From Frankia casuarinae (GTDB lineage: Bacteria > Actinomycetota > Actinomycetes > Frankiales > Frankiaceae), in assembly GCF_000013345.1 (NCBI RefSeq), contig NC_007777.1:372001-436000 (forward strand): a stretch of 64,000 bases of DNA, in the 5' to 3' direction. Numbering within the stretch: the stretch's first letter is position 1; each line of letters opens with the position of its first letter. Below the pieces are notes generated by a model, which made no database searches, was not told the origin of the DNA, and saw only the letters and a program-made list of their open reading frames with translations. This document shows, in pieces, positions 7,820 to 16,586 of this stretch. The translations under genes and the position numbers were made by a program.

Positions 7820-8425
7820 TTACCGATCCGTCCGGGTAATCCATCGGCTGGGGCGCCAGGGCGCGCGACGCAGGTCGCCCATGGCTGCCGCCAGCCCGGC
7901 TACCTGCTCGGCGGCCTGCTTGCCGAGATCAACGGCCACGGTGCGCGGTAGCGAGGACCCCTCGCCCGGGATCGTGCGCAGCCGGGCGACCACCGGTCCG
8001 AGCCGGATGATCTGAAGGTAGCCCGCGAGCGAATCGCCGGTGACGAGATGCAGGTGGGCGGACCCGGCCGTGCCGTCCGTGACGGGCCTGGCCCGGGCGA
8101 CCAGGCGTCGGGTGAGTGCGGCGGCCCGCCGGTTGTTGCGCAGCAGCCACCGCGAGTCGTCCAGCCGGTACAGATCCGCGTCCGGGGTACCCAGCCAGAT
8201 CGCGTGCCCACGGTGCACCGCCTGGATCTCACGGCCGTCCGCCTCGGGATTCGTGCCGTCACCGGGGATCGGTTGGTCAGCCGGATGGGCCGTCGCGACG
8301 TCGGGAGATCTGATCCGCCACATGCCGACGGGGAGCGCCTCCGGTCCCAGGAACGACCCGCGGAAGGCCGCCCAGAGACGACAGGACCGCGGATGACCCT
8401 CATCCTCGCCGCCTCCCCCGCCCAT
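7820..8425 (-). CDS. Hypothetical protein
   Basis: This is an unrecognised protein of about 201 residues from the ATG at 8425. An ATG at 8323 (MWRIRSPDVATAHP) would give 167 residues and is equally possible, since neither has a clear ribosome site. The middle part (IWLGTPDADLYRLDDSRWLLRNNRR) and C-terminal part (HLHLVTGDSLAGYLQIIRL) look like a soluble alpha/beta protein. No signal peptide or membrane helix is seen. It lies 70 bp downstream of the NarL-like regulator and upstream of the Hsp70-WD40 gene on the same strand, so co-transcription is plausible. Confidence 0.55.
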   Translation of the reverse strand: MGGGGGEDEGHPRSCRLWAAFRGSFLGPEALPVGMWRIRSPDVATAHPADQPIPGDGTNPEADGREIQAVHRGHAIWLGTPDADLYRLDDSRWLLRNNRRAAALTRRLVARARPVTDGTAGSAHLHLVTGDSLAGYLQIIRLGPVVARLRTIPGEGSSLPRTVAVDLGKQAAEQVAGLAAAMGDLRRAPWRPSRWITRTDR

Positions 8426-8495
8426 CCTGACGAGGGTGTGACCGAAGCCGGCGCAGGGCAATCCCTCGAAATCAAGGGGCCTCAATCGAGGGGGC

Positions 8496-9302
8496 TCAGC
8501 CGAATCCGAGCTCGCGGGCCCAGAGGGCGGCCGCGGTGCTGGGCGGGATCGTCGCCGGGGCGTCGGGATGGCTCGCCACGTACTTCGCCTTCGCCGTGCG
8601 CAGATAGTCGGCGACGACACTGGCCTTGACGTTCATCGCCCGCGCCGCTTCCCGGTGGGACATACCCCGGCAACCGACGAGGACCATCACCTCGGCCTCC
8701 CGCGGGGAGGGCCGGTGCAGGCGGCGCCGTCGGCGGGCGGCGTCGAAGATTCGATCGAGCAGGTCGTGCACGGCGGCGGCGGTCATTCCCCACTCGCCGC
8801 GCAGCTCGTCAATGAGGTCGCCCTGGGCGAGTCCGCGCAGCAGGTTCCGTTCCCCGGGGCCGATCTCGCCCCGGGACAGCGGTCGCCGGTGCGCATCCTC
8901 CAGCAGAAACCCGGCGAGGCGGGCGGAGACGTGGAAGCTACCCCCGGCGACGGCGGTCACCGCCGCCACGAACTGCTGGGCCGGGGCGGTCTTCTCGACG
9001 AAGCCGCGAGCCTGCGCGGCGACCGCGTCGAGGACCTCGTCCGGTGTCGCAACCCCGGAGGTCGCCAGCACCCGAAGACCGCGTCGATGCAGGTCGGCCA
9101 CGGCGGCGGCCCCGGACACCCCGGGCAGGTGCAGGTCGCACACCACGATCCCGGGCGTGGTGTCCCGGTCGAAGGTCTCCAGGCTCGGGGCCGGCGCCAG
9201 CACGGAGAACCCCGCGCCGGCGAACCTGGCGGCCAGCGATTCGGTGGCGATCGGATGATCGTCGATGATCGCCACCGAGACCGGCCGGCGATCGACGCTC
9301 AT
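8496..9302 (-). CDS. NarL/FixJ-type response regulator
   Basis: This is a 268-residue regulator. The receiver has VAIIDDHPIATESLA, the phosphoacceptor Asp in VVCDLHLPGVSG and the conserved Lys in GFVEKTAP. The C-terminal helix-turn-helix (PSPREAEVMVLVGCRGMSHREAARAMNVKASVVADYL) follows the LuxR/GerE plan but has diverged. An extra helical linker of about 60 residues (near 130-190) separates the two domains. The start overlaps the end of the kinase gene by 4 bp, so the two form a cognate pair. Targets are unknown, but the downstream hypothetical and Hsp70-WD40 genes are candidates. Confidence 0.9.
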   Translation of the reverse strand: MSVDRRPVSVAIIDDHPIATESLAARFAGAGFSVLAPAPSLETFDRDTTPGIVVCDLHLPGVSGAAAVADLHRRGLRVLATSGVATPDEVLDAVAAQARGFVEKTAPAQQFVAAVTAVAGGSFHVSARLAGFLLEDAHRRPLSRGEIGPGERNLLRGLAQGDLIDELRGEWGMTAAAVHDLLDRIFDAARRRRRLHRPSPREAEVMVLVGCRGMSHREAARAMNVKASVVADYLRTAKAKYVASHPDAPATIPPSTAAALWARELGFG

Positions 9303-10549
9303 CGGCCGGTCCCGGGCGCGCCGGCTCCGGTCGGCTCGGCGGCGGGCCAGCGGAAGGTCACCTTCGTCCCATCGCCCGGCCAGGCGGTCACCAGGGTCTC
9401 CCCGCCATACCGGCGCAGGGCGGAATAGCTTCCGGTCATGCCCCCGCCCGCTCGGACGGAGCCGGGATCGAACCCCACGCCCCTGTCCCGGACGACCACC
9501 AGCACCGAATCCGCGTCGCCCTCGACGAAGAGGTGGACCTCGTCGGTGCTGGCGGAGTGTCGGACCACGTTGCGCAGGGCCTCCCTCGTCGCGGCCACCA
9601 GTGCCTCGCGGACCTCCGCGGGCGGTTCGCCCTTGATCGACACGAAGGGCACCAGGGCGAGCCCCTCGTCGGCCAAGGCGTCCACGACCGCGGACATCAT
9701 CTCCTCGAGGCCGTTCTGGGTGGAGTCCGGTGAAGCCGTGCCGTCGACGGCCAGGGCCCGCGGGTCCATCCCGCGTGGATCCATGATGATCCGACGCGCC
9801 CGCTGTGCCCCGCGCCGGGCCTCCCGGACGAGTGCCGGTGAGGGCACTCCACCGGCGGCAACATGATCGACGACGGGGAGCAGGTAGTCGTGGATCTCCC
9901 GATGGGTGATCTCACGCTGGCGCAGGCTTTCGGCCTCCTTCTCCTGCTCGATCGCGAGCCGCCCGGCCGCCGCGGCCTCGTCCTGGGCGGCCGCGGTCGC
10001 CGCGCAGAGCGCGCGCAGCTCGCGGGCGATGAGCATGGCGACGACGTACCACAGGGCGAAGCCCAGCAGGTCCGAACCGAGCTTGAGGGAGACATCCGGC
10101 AGCACGGCCAGGCTCCATGCCGCCATCAGGACGGCCACCGCACCGACCGCGAGCAGCGTCAGCCCGAGGCCGAAGCCGATGCCCGCGGGTGCGACGAGGC
10201 TGAACGGCACGAGCTCAGTCATGATCTTGTTGCGTTCGTCGGGTTGCGCGGCTCTGGACCCGACGAGCATCAGCGCCACGCAGAAGGCGACGTCCGCCAG
10301 GACCAACCGGGGGGACAGCCGGCCCGGCCGCCGCCAGACCCGCCAGGTGAACCAGGATGCCTCGACGGCCGCGGCAGCCACGATCAGCACGGCGATCCAC
10401 GGGTGGCGCAGGCGAGCCCAGCCGAAGAGCGGGATGATCACGAACGTCGCACAGGCTGCTCGGGTGTAGCCGACCATCCGGGACATGCGTTGCTCGGTAC
10501 GTTGGATGACGTCGCAGGAAGAAGCCGCCGATCCAACCAGCCCGGTCAT
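9299..10549 (-). CDS. NarX-like membrane sensor histidine kinase
   Basis: This kinase has about 416 residues from the ATG at 10549. The frame is open to an ATG at 10651, but that would leave only 17 bp to a divergent gene. Several membrane helices occupy the N-terminal half (from ACATFVIIPLFGW onward), with little external loop. A coiled helix (EQEKEAESLRQREITHREIHDYLLPVVDHVA) carries the HisKA_3-type His-Asp. The ATPase shows an N-box-like EALRNVVRHSAST and G1 VRDRGVGFDPGS. It belongs to the HPK7 class that pairs with NarL-type regulators, and it overlaps its regulator gene by 4 bp. The stimulus is probably membrane-borne or intramembrane. Confidence 0.85.
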   Translation of the reverse strand: MTGLVGSAASSCDVIQRTEQRMSRMVGYTRAACATFVIIPLFGWARLRHPWIAVLIVAAAAVEASWFTWRVWRRPGRLSPRLVLADVAFCVALMLVGSRAAQPDERNKIMTELVPFSLVAPAGIGFGLGLTLLAVGAVAVLMAAWSLAVLPDVSLKLGSDLLGFALWYVVAMLIARELRALCAATAAAQDEAAAAGRLAIEQEKEAESLRQREITHREIHDYLLPVVDHVAAGGVPSPALVREARRGAQRARRIIMDPRGMDPRALAVDGTASPDSTQNGLEEMMSAVVDALADEGLALVPFVSIKGEPPAEVREALVAATREALRNVVRHSASTDEVHLFVEGDADSVLVVVRDRGVGFDPGSVRAGGGMTGSYSALRRYGGETLVTAWPGDGTKVTFRWPAAEPTGAGAPGTGR

Positions 10550-10668
10550 AGTGCGCAACGGTAGCGAGCCAGCCACAGATCGACCAGCGTCTGCCAGCGC
10601 CTGACCAGAAGGAGCGGGCATCTGGTCGTCCCGGTGTGTGAAGAGGGCCATCCGGGCACCGCAATCAG

Positions 10669-10917
10669 ATGCAGACCACGTATCCCGTCATCGTCACGGT
10701 CGCGCCGCCGGGTCCCGGCCCGACGCCACCCGAGCCCTCGCCGCCCTCGCCGATCCCCGATCCTGTTCTGCCCGGTCCCGAGCCGACGCCACCCGAGCCC
10801 GCGCCGGATCCGGTACCACCGCCCGGCCCGGGGCCGGATGTTCCGATCCCGCCGAACCTGCTGGTCCTCCCGCCAGCCGGGAATCGCGCCGCCGGAATGG
10901 GTAGACCGAGGGCATGA
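10669..10917 (+). CDS. Small proline-rich protein (doubtful)
   Basis: This would be an 82-residue peptide dominated by PPGPGPTPPEP-type sequence, beginning MQTTYPVIVTVA. No ribosome site is obvious. The only support is that its stop overlaps the start of the DUF6158 gene by 4 bp (ATGA) and that it faces away from the kinase operon. Proline-rich frames arise easily from G+C-rich DNA, so it may be spurious. Confidence 0.35.
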   Translation: MQTTYPVIVTVAPPGPGPTPPEPSPPSPIPDPVLPGPEPTPPEPAPDPVPPPGPGPDVPIPPNLLVLPPAGNRAAGMGRPRA

Positions 10918-11162
10918 TGCACCGACCAGCTGGAATTCCCGCGCAGGAGCTGACCGACGTCGATCTCGTCCGAGAGCTGCGGCACCTGCATCGTACCCGG
11001 CACGATGCCTTCATCGCGGGGAGCGAGGACGCCTTCGAGACCCACACCGCACGGATGCTGGAGCTCGAACGCGAATACCTGCGGAGGTTCCCGGACGCCG
11101 CGAGTCCCGATCCGCGCCGGACCCGAGCCGGCAGACGGCGTGCCGCCGGAGTTCCCGTCTGA
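10914..11162 (+). CDS. DUF6158-like small protein
   Basis: This 82-residue soluble helical protein reads IPAQELTDVDLVRELRHLHRTRHDAF, then a second helix (HTARMLELEREYLRRFPDA), then an Arg-rich tail. I recognise the pattern as the short actinobacterial family DUF6158, whose function is unknown. Two amphipathic helices suggest a helical hairpin or dimer. It overlaps the upstream proline-rich frame by 4 bp and ends at a short 14-bp repeat tract. Confidence 0.7.
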   Translation: MMHRPAGIPAQELTDVDLVRELRHLHRTRHDAFIAGSEDAFETHTARMLELEREYLRRFPDAASPDPRRTRAGRRRAAGVPV

Positions 11163-11206
11163 GCGGTTTCAGGGGCGCGGTTTCAGGGGCGCGTGGCTTC
11201 AGGGGC
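11163..11206. repeat. 14-bp tandem repeat at a convergent gene boundary
   Basis: Two copies of gcggtttcaggggc and one diverged third copy lie between the DUF6158 stop (11162) and the end of the VWA gene (stop at 11199-11201). The period is not a multiple of three, unlike the arrays inside genes. Confidence 0.7.
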
Positions 11207-13166
11207 GGACGCGGGTGAGCGCGTCGAGGTAGATGTCGACCACCTGGCTCGGGTCCGGCCGGAGGTAGGAGCGTCCTGCGGTCGCCGCGGCGATGCGCGA
11301 CAGCGCGGTGAGGTCGGCGTCGTTGCTGTAGGCGATCATGATTATGGCGACCGGCCGCTTCGGGTCGTACTCGGCGTGCAGCTGTTCGATCAGGCTGTCC
11401 AGGCTCGGCGCGGCCGCACCCCGGTTCGTGTCGCGACCGTCGGTGAGGATGACGACCTGGTTGAGCCGGCCGGGGACGTAGTGCTGGGTCAGGAAGCGGA
11501 AGGCCGCGAGCGTGGTGGCATACAGATCGGTGGCTCCGCCGGGGACGATCCCGGCCTGCGCGGCGATCAGCTCGTCCCGATGGGTGCCGCCTCGTCCGGG
11601 TGCGTTGAGCGCAGCCATCGGCACGAGATCCCGGTAGCCCTGGACTCCCTGGGCGCCCTGCTCGCCGGAGAACCGCCAGAGACCGACCTGGCTGTCGGGT
11701 GCGAACAGGCGCAGGCCGGCCAGGGAGGTCTCGACGGCCGCCTGCAGCCGAGTTCTTGACGGGTCGGTGCCCGGGACCGGTTCGGCCATCGATCCGGAGC
11801 TGTCGAGCGCCACGAGGGTGGCACCACGCTGACGGGCATGGCGGAAGAACCGCCGAGCCGTGCCGAGCGTGCTGTCGGAGGCGTCCGTGCTCGCCAGCTT
11901 CGGCGGGACGGAGCGCACCCCGTCGGTCGCGTTGAGCGTCCCGGCCAGCCCGCCTGGGTCATCGTGGCCCGCCAGCTCGGTGGGTGTGCGGAAACCGGCT
12001 CCGCTGAGAGCCGCGCGGCCCGCGTCCCCGCGCAGGAACGCGGCGAAGGCGTCCGCCGCGGCCCGCCGGGACGACGAGCTCGCCGTCTTCTTCAGGACGA
12101 TGTACGGCACCGTCGCCGTGAACATCCCGTCCGAGGGGTAGGACGCCACCAGCGTCGTGGTCGGGGGGTTACCGTTCTGGCTTGTCAGGGACCGGTTGTA
12201 GGCGATGACATCGGCCTCCAGAGCCGGGAAGGCCGAGGGAGCGGATCCGGCCGCGCCGTTCTCCGTGCCGCCGGTGCGCACCGAGTCGAAGAGTTGCTGG
12301 TCATACTCTGGCAGCCAGTCGATGGAGCGTTCCTGCCGGAGCACGGTGAGCTGGGCCGCGCGATCCTGGTCGAACGTGCCGGTGGTCATCTCGGCCGCGG
12401 TGAGTCCGCGGGCGGCGCCCACCGTTGCGATGACGGCCCGCAGCGCGGCGGCCGAGTGCTCCGGATTGGCCATGGCGAACCGGAAGTCCCCCCACTGGGG
12501 CTCGCCCCGGTGGGTCCAGAAATCGGCCTCGCCCGCGGCCGCGGCCAGTTCGGCCCAGGTCACATGATGTTCGGGCCAACCGAGGCGCTGTGCCATGAGT
12601 CTCGGCATGGCGATGACGACGGGCGATCCCGCGATCGTCGTGGCCTTCGCCGGCAGTTTCGCCGTGACCGGGTCCGATTCCTGGCCCAGCTCCAGCCAGT
12701 CGGCCGACTCCGGGATCCAGACGTCGGGCGGCCCGGGGGAGTCCGGCGACTCCGGCCGGGACAGCGTGTCGAGCACCCGGTCGGAGGCGACCACCGACAC
12801 GGCGAGGGTCACGCACGGGCCCGCCGAGCCCTCGGCACCGGCGCGCTGACGATCGAAGTCGGCGGCGAGCCGGCTGATCGGCGCCGCGAGTGCCGGCGCG
12901 GTGGTGATGGTCAGGGTGGCCCGTTCGCCGCCGTCCGCGCATTCCCCGGCCGATCCGGCATCCCAGGCGGCGCGGGCCGCGAACCCGATCCCGGTGGCGG
13001 TCAACGCGCCCAGTACAAGCAGCGCCGCGCCGCTGACGATGCCCAGGCCGACGGTGACGGCACGGCCGCGGCCACCGGCCCGGGACCCGCCATACCGGGA
13101 CGCGCCGTGATGGGACGCGCCACCACGAAATCTGTTGCGGCGGGATCGATGGCGGGCGTCGGACAC
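11199..13166 (-). CDS. Substrate-binding and VWA domain fusion protein (extracytoplasmic)
   Basis: This is a 655-residue protein. After an Arg/Gly-rich cytoplasmic N-terminus of about 35 residues comes one membrane helix (AVTVGLGIVSGAALLVLGALTATGI region, near 36-62). Residues about 85-420 resemble a class II periplasmic solute-binding domain (SBP_bac_11 type): TLTITTAPALAAPISRLA, DVWIPESADWLEL, ATVPYIVLKK. Residues about 450-655 form a von Willebrand A domain with MIDAS residues: TLVALDSSGSM, GGATDLYAT, ILTDGRDTN. Known actinobacterial proteins share this order; no transported substrate is established. A 290-bp spacer (13167-13456) before it is moderately A+T-rich near 13370-13440 and may hold the promoter. 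Confidence 0.9.
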   Translation of the reverse strand: MSDARHRSRRNRFRGGASHHGASRYGGSRAGGRGRAVTVGLGIVSGAALLVLGALTATGIGFAARAAWDAGSAGECADGGERATLTITTAPALAAPISRLAADFDRQRAGAEGSAGPCVTLAVSVVASDRVLDTLSRPESPDSPGPPDVWIPESADWLELGQESDPVTAKLPAKATTIAGSPVVIAMPRLMAQRLGWPEHHVTWAELAAAAGEADFWTHRGEPQWGDFRFAMANPEHSAAALRAVIATVGAARGLTAAEMTTGTFDQDRAAQLTVLRQERSIDWLPEYDQQLFDSVRTGGTENGAAGSAPSAFPALEADVIAYNRSLTSQNGNPPTTTLVASYPSDGMFTATVPYIVLKKTASSSSRRAAADAFAAFLRGDAGRAALSGAGFRTPTELAGHDDPGGLAGTLNATDGVRSVPPKLASTDASDSTLGTARRFFRHARQRGATLVALDSSGSMAEPVPGTDPSRTRLQAAVETSLAGLRLFAPDSQVGLWRFSGEQGAQGVQGYRDLVPMAALNAPGRGGTHRDELIAAQAGIVPGGATDLYATTLAAFRFLTQHYVPGRLNQVVILTDGRDTNRGAAAPSLDSLIEQLHAEYDPKRPVAIIMIAYSNDADLTALSRIAAATAGRSYLRPDPSQVVDIYLDALTRVRP

Positions 13167-13456
13167 GGAGACGTCCTTTCCGCGAGCGAGCGTCGTGTCC
13201 GTCCCTGACCCGCCACCAGCACGATGGTCTGCGTAACGTTTCCCGCCGAGCCCATCGCGCAGCGCCCGACACCATCCCCGGGTGTCCGGCCAGCCTCAGA
13301 TGGTGATGGTATGGTGCCCCGCGCCGGTTCCCGTGCCGCCGATACTGCCGGTGGCCCGGTTGGGCGTCATCCTTTCTTGGAATACCGGGGTTCGCTGTTG
13401 TTCTTCCGTTTCTCACGTCGTTGCGGCGGTGTTCCTACTCATGGGTCCTTAGCGTT

Positions 13457-14185
13457 CTACCCGGGCTGGGTGTGCGTGTCGCCGCTGGCGAGGTCGGCGG
13501 GGGTTTCGAGGTCGGCGGGGGTTTCGAGGTCGGCGGGGGTGTTGACGTCGGCGGGTGAGCCGGTGCCGTCGCAGGGCACGCCGGTGACCTCTCCCGGGTG
13601 GGCCCGCAGCCACGCCCGGGCGCCGGCCTCGCCGCGCGCGAGAGCCGCCACCTCGGGCCAGACCGAGCGGCGTAGCAGGACGGGATGGGCCGGCCGGCCT
13701 CCGTAGGTGGCGGTCATCGCCGGATGGGCCGACCCCGGGTCGGCCGCGGCGGAGATCAGACGTTGCACCGCCGCCGCGCCGAGGGAAGGTTGGTCCACCA
13801 GGGTGACAACCACGGCGTCGGTGTCGGTGCCGACCAGGGCGGCGAGACCGGCCCGCAGCGACGCGCCGACACCCTCGGTCCACCGCGCGGCCGATACCAG
13901 GCGAACCTCCGGTATCAGGCCGGCCGTGGGTTCCAGGCCGATCTCGGGCGCATCCCAGCCCGCGGGCGCCGGCCCGGCGACCCGGCGGGTGGCGAGGCGT
14001 CGCACGACGATGCCCACCTCGTCCGCGGCGGCGCCGGTGACGACCACGACCGGCCGGCAGCCCCCCGCCGTGAGCAGGCGGACACCCCGCTCGACCAGCG
14101 TCACACCGCCCAACTCGACCAGAGCCTTGGGGCGTCCCATCCGCCGTCCTGCCCCGGCAGCGAGCAGCAGACCGGCGACGTTCAC
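13457..14185 (-). CDS. MobA/MocA-like nucleotidyltransferase
   Basis: This 242-residue cytoplasmic protein of the NTP_transf_3 family typically transfers CMP or GMP to molybdopterin. It has the signature nucleotide loop LLLAAGAGRRMGRPKALVEL at residues 6-25, VVVVTGAAADEV, and the metal-binding Asp in VVVTLVDQPSLGAAAV. HPVLLRRSVWPEV and the late GARAWLRAHP segment match the family. No molybdoenzyme or moa/moe genes are nearby, so the exact cofactor role is open. The last 25 or so residues (TPADLETPADLETPADL) come from an 18-bp in-frame repeat and are probably dispensable. Confidence 0.85.
   Translation of the reverse strand: MNVAGLLLAAGAGRRMGRPKALVELGGVTLVERGVRLLTAGGCRPVVVVTGAAADEVGIVVRRLATRRVAGPAPAGWDAPEIGLEPTAGLIPEVRLVSAARWTEGVGASLRAGLAALVGTDTDAVVVTLVDQPSLGAAAVQRLISAAADPGSAHPAMTATYGGRPAHPVLLRRSVWPEVAALARGEAGARAWLRAHPGEVTGVPCDGTGSPADVNTPADLETPADLETPADLASGDTHTQPG
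13490..13555. repeat. In-frame 18-bp minisatellite at the 3' end of the nucleotidyltransferase gene
   Basis: Two exact copies of gaggtcggcgggggtttc are followed by two diverged copies. On the minus strand they encode repeated ETPADL hexapeptides near the C-terminus. Confidence 0.85.
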
Positions 14186-14289
14186 CGGATTCGCGGCGTG
14201 GATGCCCCACGAGAGATTCGTGAAGTCACATTTTCACCTTCGTGATCTGGACAGGCATCGGGCTGCTTCTGGTCGGTGATGCCTGGCCA

Positions 14290-14546
14290 TGCTAGGCGGA
14301 GCCGTCCCACGCTGGCTGGTCGCGGTTCGTCGGGATGCTGGAGTACAAGGCCGCCCGGTACGGCCGGACCGTGGTGAAGGTCGACCGGTGGTTTGCGTTG
14401 TCGCAGGTCTGTTCGGCGTGCGGGGTGAAGGACGGGCCGAAACCACTGACCGTCCGGTCGTGGACGTGCCCGGCCTGCGGGGTCGTCCACGACCGGGATG
14501 CGAACAGCGGCGTAGCAGGCGGGAATCTCCACCCTTCAGGGCGGAG
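14290..14546 (+). pseudogene. tnpB: IS605/IS607-type tnpB (OrfB) C-terminal remnant with right-end hairpin
   Basis: The frame through 14311-14520 reads AGWSRFVGMLEYKAARYGRT, then the zinc-finger segment CSACGVKDGPKP and CPACGVVHDRDAN. This is the C-terminal RuvC/zinc-finger end of TnpB-type proteins. The upstream 300 or so residues and tnpA are missing, and after HDRDAN the normal NAAxN motif is lost. At 14527-14546 an imperfect hairpin (CTCCACCC-TTCA-GGGCGGAG) resembles the subterminal hairpin of IS605-group right ends. This is an old deletion scar with no functional transposase. Confidence 0.75.
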
Positions 14547-14623
14547 AGGACGTCAAGAGGCGGCGATACCGAAGATGCCGACCGTCATCGACCTCGGGCG
14601 ATACGTAGCGACCCCGCATCGTG

Positions 14624-15172
14624 TTAATGGGGCCTATCCTGGTCGACGATGCGGGCCAACATCGACAACAGGGCGGTCTGTTCCTCCTCGGACAGCGGCG
14701 CCAGCAGCTTGTCGTTCATCTGGTCGATGCGGTCCGCCACCTGACCGTGGGTCGACTCTCCCCGCTTGGTCAGCCGCAGGACGTTGCGCCGGCCATCACG
14801 CGGGTCACGGACCCGGCGGATGAGCCCACGCTGCACGAGCCTCGCCACCACATCGGCCACCGTCGACCGATCCAGGGAGGCTCGTTCTCCGAGCGTGCGC
14901 TGATCAATATCGGGATCAGCGAGCAGGCTGTTGAGGACCACGAACTGCGGAGGTGTCGTCTCGGTCGAGACAGTGGTGGTCCAGAGCTGATAGGTCACCT
15001 GCTGGAGCCGGCGGGCCAGCTGGCCGGGATGGCTGGACAGGTCGACCACGCCGTGGCCGCCCGGGGCGGCCGGCCGCGAGGTCAGGGTGGCCGGCCCAGT
15101 GGCGCGTTGTTCAGGGAGGCGTTCGCCGGAGTTCTCCGGTGCGGCTGTTTCCCCTCCGAGGGCCCTGGCCAA
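14624..15172 (-). CDS. MarR-family transcriptional regulator
   Basis: This winged-helix repressor or activator has a core of about 140 residues: PPQFVVLNSLLADPDIDQRTLGERASLDRSTVADVVARL (recognition helix), then the wing RRVRDPRDGRRNVLRLTKRG and a C-terminal dimerisation helix ending SMLARIVDQDRPH. The longest frame starts at a TTG (15172). GTG 15049 (VVDLSSHPGQL) gives a more typical 141-residue MarR protein, and neither start has a clear ribosome site. It is transcribed away from the nucleotidyltransferase-BON gene. The A+T-rich imperfect repeat at 15341-15359 is a candidate operator. Ligand and targets are unknown. Confidence 0.88.
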   Translation of the reverse strand: MARALGGETAAPENSGERLPEQRATGPATLTSRPAAPGGHGVVDLSSHPGQLARRLQQVTYQLWTTTVSTETTPPQFVVLNSLLADPDIDQRTLGERASLDRSTVADVVARLVQRGLIRRVRDPRDGRRNVLRLTKRGESTHGQVADRIDQMNDKLLAPLSEEEQTALLSMLARIVDQDRPH

Positions 15173-15485
15173 CTGGTCGGATCGTGTGCGCGTGTTCAGG
15201 GTTCGCTTCCAATCCGGTGTCGAAGTAGGCGGGCGACAGGTTTGCCGCGAAGGTCATCATCGCTCATGTCGACGCTCGGTGTCGTCAAGCCGTGAGATTC
15301 AGGTGTCTATCAGGCGTCGAAGTGGTAACTCTTGTGGCATGTAGTGAAATTATAACTACGGATAGCCGGACGGCGCCATGCTTCTGTAGTAGTCCTGTCA
15401 CCGCTTCGAGGTAGTCATTTAGAGGTGTCGCAATCGCGACAGCCACCTGCCGCCCGACTCCGGTGGGGTACGCGAGGTGCATCAC
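15173..15485. other. Divergent spacer between marR-like and nucleotidyltransferase genes
   Basis: The spacer holds a locally A+T-rich pocket around 15330-15365 with the interrupted inverted repeat GTAGT (15341-15345) and ACTAC (15355-15359). It is a possible MarR operator or promoter region. No gene was seen, and both-strand frames lack family motifs. Confidence 0.4.
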
Positions 15486-16586
15486 ATGGTTCCCGCGGGT
15501 ACGGGCAGCGGTATGGAGGATGCGCCCAGAGGCCTGCGGGAGAGTCTGAAACGCGTGGCTGTGACCCTGAAGGAGGCGGGCATCCCGTTCGCTCTCGGGG
15601 GCAGCTACGCCTGCTGGGCCCGGGGCGGCCCCGAGCCGGTCCACGACGTCGATTTCATGCTGCGCGAGGACGACGTGCCGCGGGCGGTCGAGGTGCTTGC
15701 GAACGCCGGCCTGCGCCCGGTCGACTCACCCGAGGACTGGCTCACCAAGGTGTTCGACGGCGAGGTGCTGGTCGATCTCATCCACCATCCGGTGGGTCGG
15801 GCGGTGACCCAGCAAACGCTGGAGCGGTCCAGTGAGATGTCGGTGGACTCGGTGCGCATGCCCGTGCTGGATGCCACCGACTGGTTCGAGATGACCCTGT
15901 TGGCCCTGGAGGAACGGTACTGTGACCTCGCTCGCGTGATACCGATGATCAGAGCGATGCGGGAGCAGGTCGACTGGGATCAGGTACGTCGCGCGACGGC
16001 CACCTCCCCCTTCGCCGAGGCGGCCCTGCTCGTGGCCACCCGGCTCAACCTGATCCCGGCCGCCGGTCGTGCAGTGTCGGCCGAAGGTGCTCCGTCTACC
16101 GAAGGTGCTCCGTCGGCCGGGGGCACCCCCACGGGTTCACGTCCGCACGGCCCGTTGGTGCCAGCGGGTGGGGCGGTGCCAGCGGGTGGGGCGGTGCCAG
16201 CGGGTGGGGCGGTGCCAGCGGGTGGGGCGGTGCCAGCGGGTGGGGCGGTGCCAGCGGGTGCGGCGGAGCAGGCCGGGACCGCGAAGCGGATCGCCGACAC
16301 CGCCGGGTACGGGGCACTGAACCTCACCGAGGCCGATGAGTATCTTGCCGGTGACCTGCACGAACGCCTCGCCGAGGATCCAAGGGTGGCCGAGCTCGGG
16401 CTGGAGGTGGTGGTGGATGGCCAGCAGATCCTGGTCGAGGGCGAGGTCGCCACGGACGCCCGCCGCCGGGCCGTCGCGGATGTGCTCGCCGAGGCGCTTC
16501 CCGGACGCCTGGTGAGTAACGAGGTCACCATCGCGGATCGGGGGATGCCGACCGAGGCGCCGCCGAACGTGGAGACCATCTCATGA
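15486..16586 (+). CDS. Nucleotidyltransferase-fold protein with C-terminal BON domain
   Basis: This protein has about 366 residues from ATG 15486, preceded by GAGG at eight-base spacing; ATG 15513 is an alternative. The N-terminal 200 residues match minimal nucleotidyltransferases of the AbiEii/aminoglycoside-adenylyltransferase-like superfamily: FALGGSYACWARGGPEPVHD with the metal-binding HDVDFMLREDD pair and a third acidic strand VLVDLIHH. A linker of six VPAGGA repeats follows. The C-terminal 80 or so residues form a BON-like domain (LAEDPRVAELGLEVVVDGQQ, ILVEGEVATDARRRAVADVL), usually associated with lipid or envelope binding. There is no signal peptide. It is coupled by a 4-bp overlap to a metallophosphoesterase. 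A paired nucleotide-adding and phosphate-removing function is inference. Confidence 0.82.
   Translation: MVPAGTGSGMEDAPRGLRESLKRVAVTLKEAGIPFALGGSYACWARGGPEPVHDVDFMLREDDVPRAVEVLANAGLRPVDSPEDWLTKVFDGEVLVDLIHHPVGRAVTQQTLERSSEMSVDSVRMPVLDATDWFEMTLLALEERYCDLARVIPMIRAMREQVDWDQVRRATATSPFAEAALLVATRLNLIPAAGRAVSAEGAPSTEGAPSAGGTPTGSRPHGPLVPAGGAVPAGGAVPAGGAVPAGGAVPAGGAVPAGAAEQAGTAKRIADTAGYGALNLTEADEYLAGDLHERLAEDPRVAELGLEVVVDGQQILVEGEVATDARRRAVADVLAEALPGRLVSNEVTIADRGMPTEAPPNVETIS
16158..16265. repeat. In-frame 18-bp minisatellite (six copies) in the NTase-BON linker
   Basis: Five exact copies of gtgccagcgggtggggcg and one single-base variant encode VPAGGA six times, joining the two domains of the protein. 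A second, looser repeat (gtcggccgaaggtgctcc-like) sits just upstream near 16075-16120. Confidence 0.95.
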
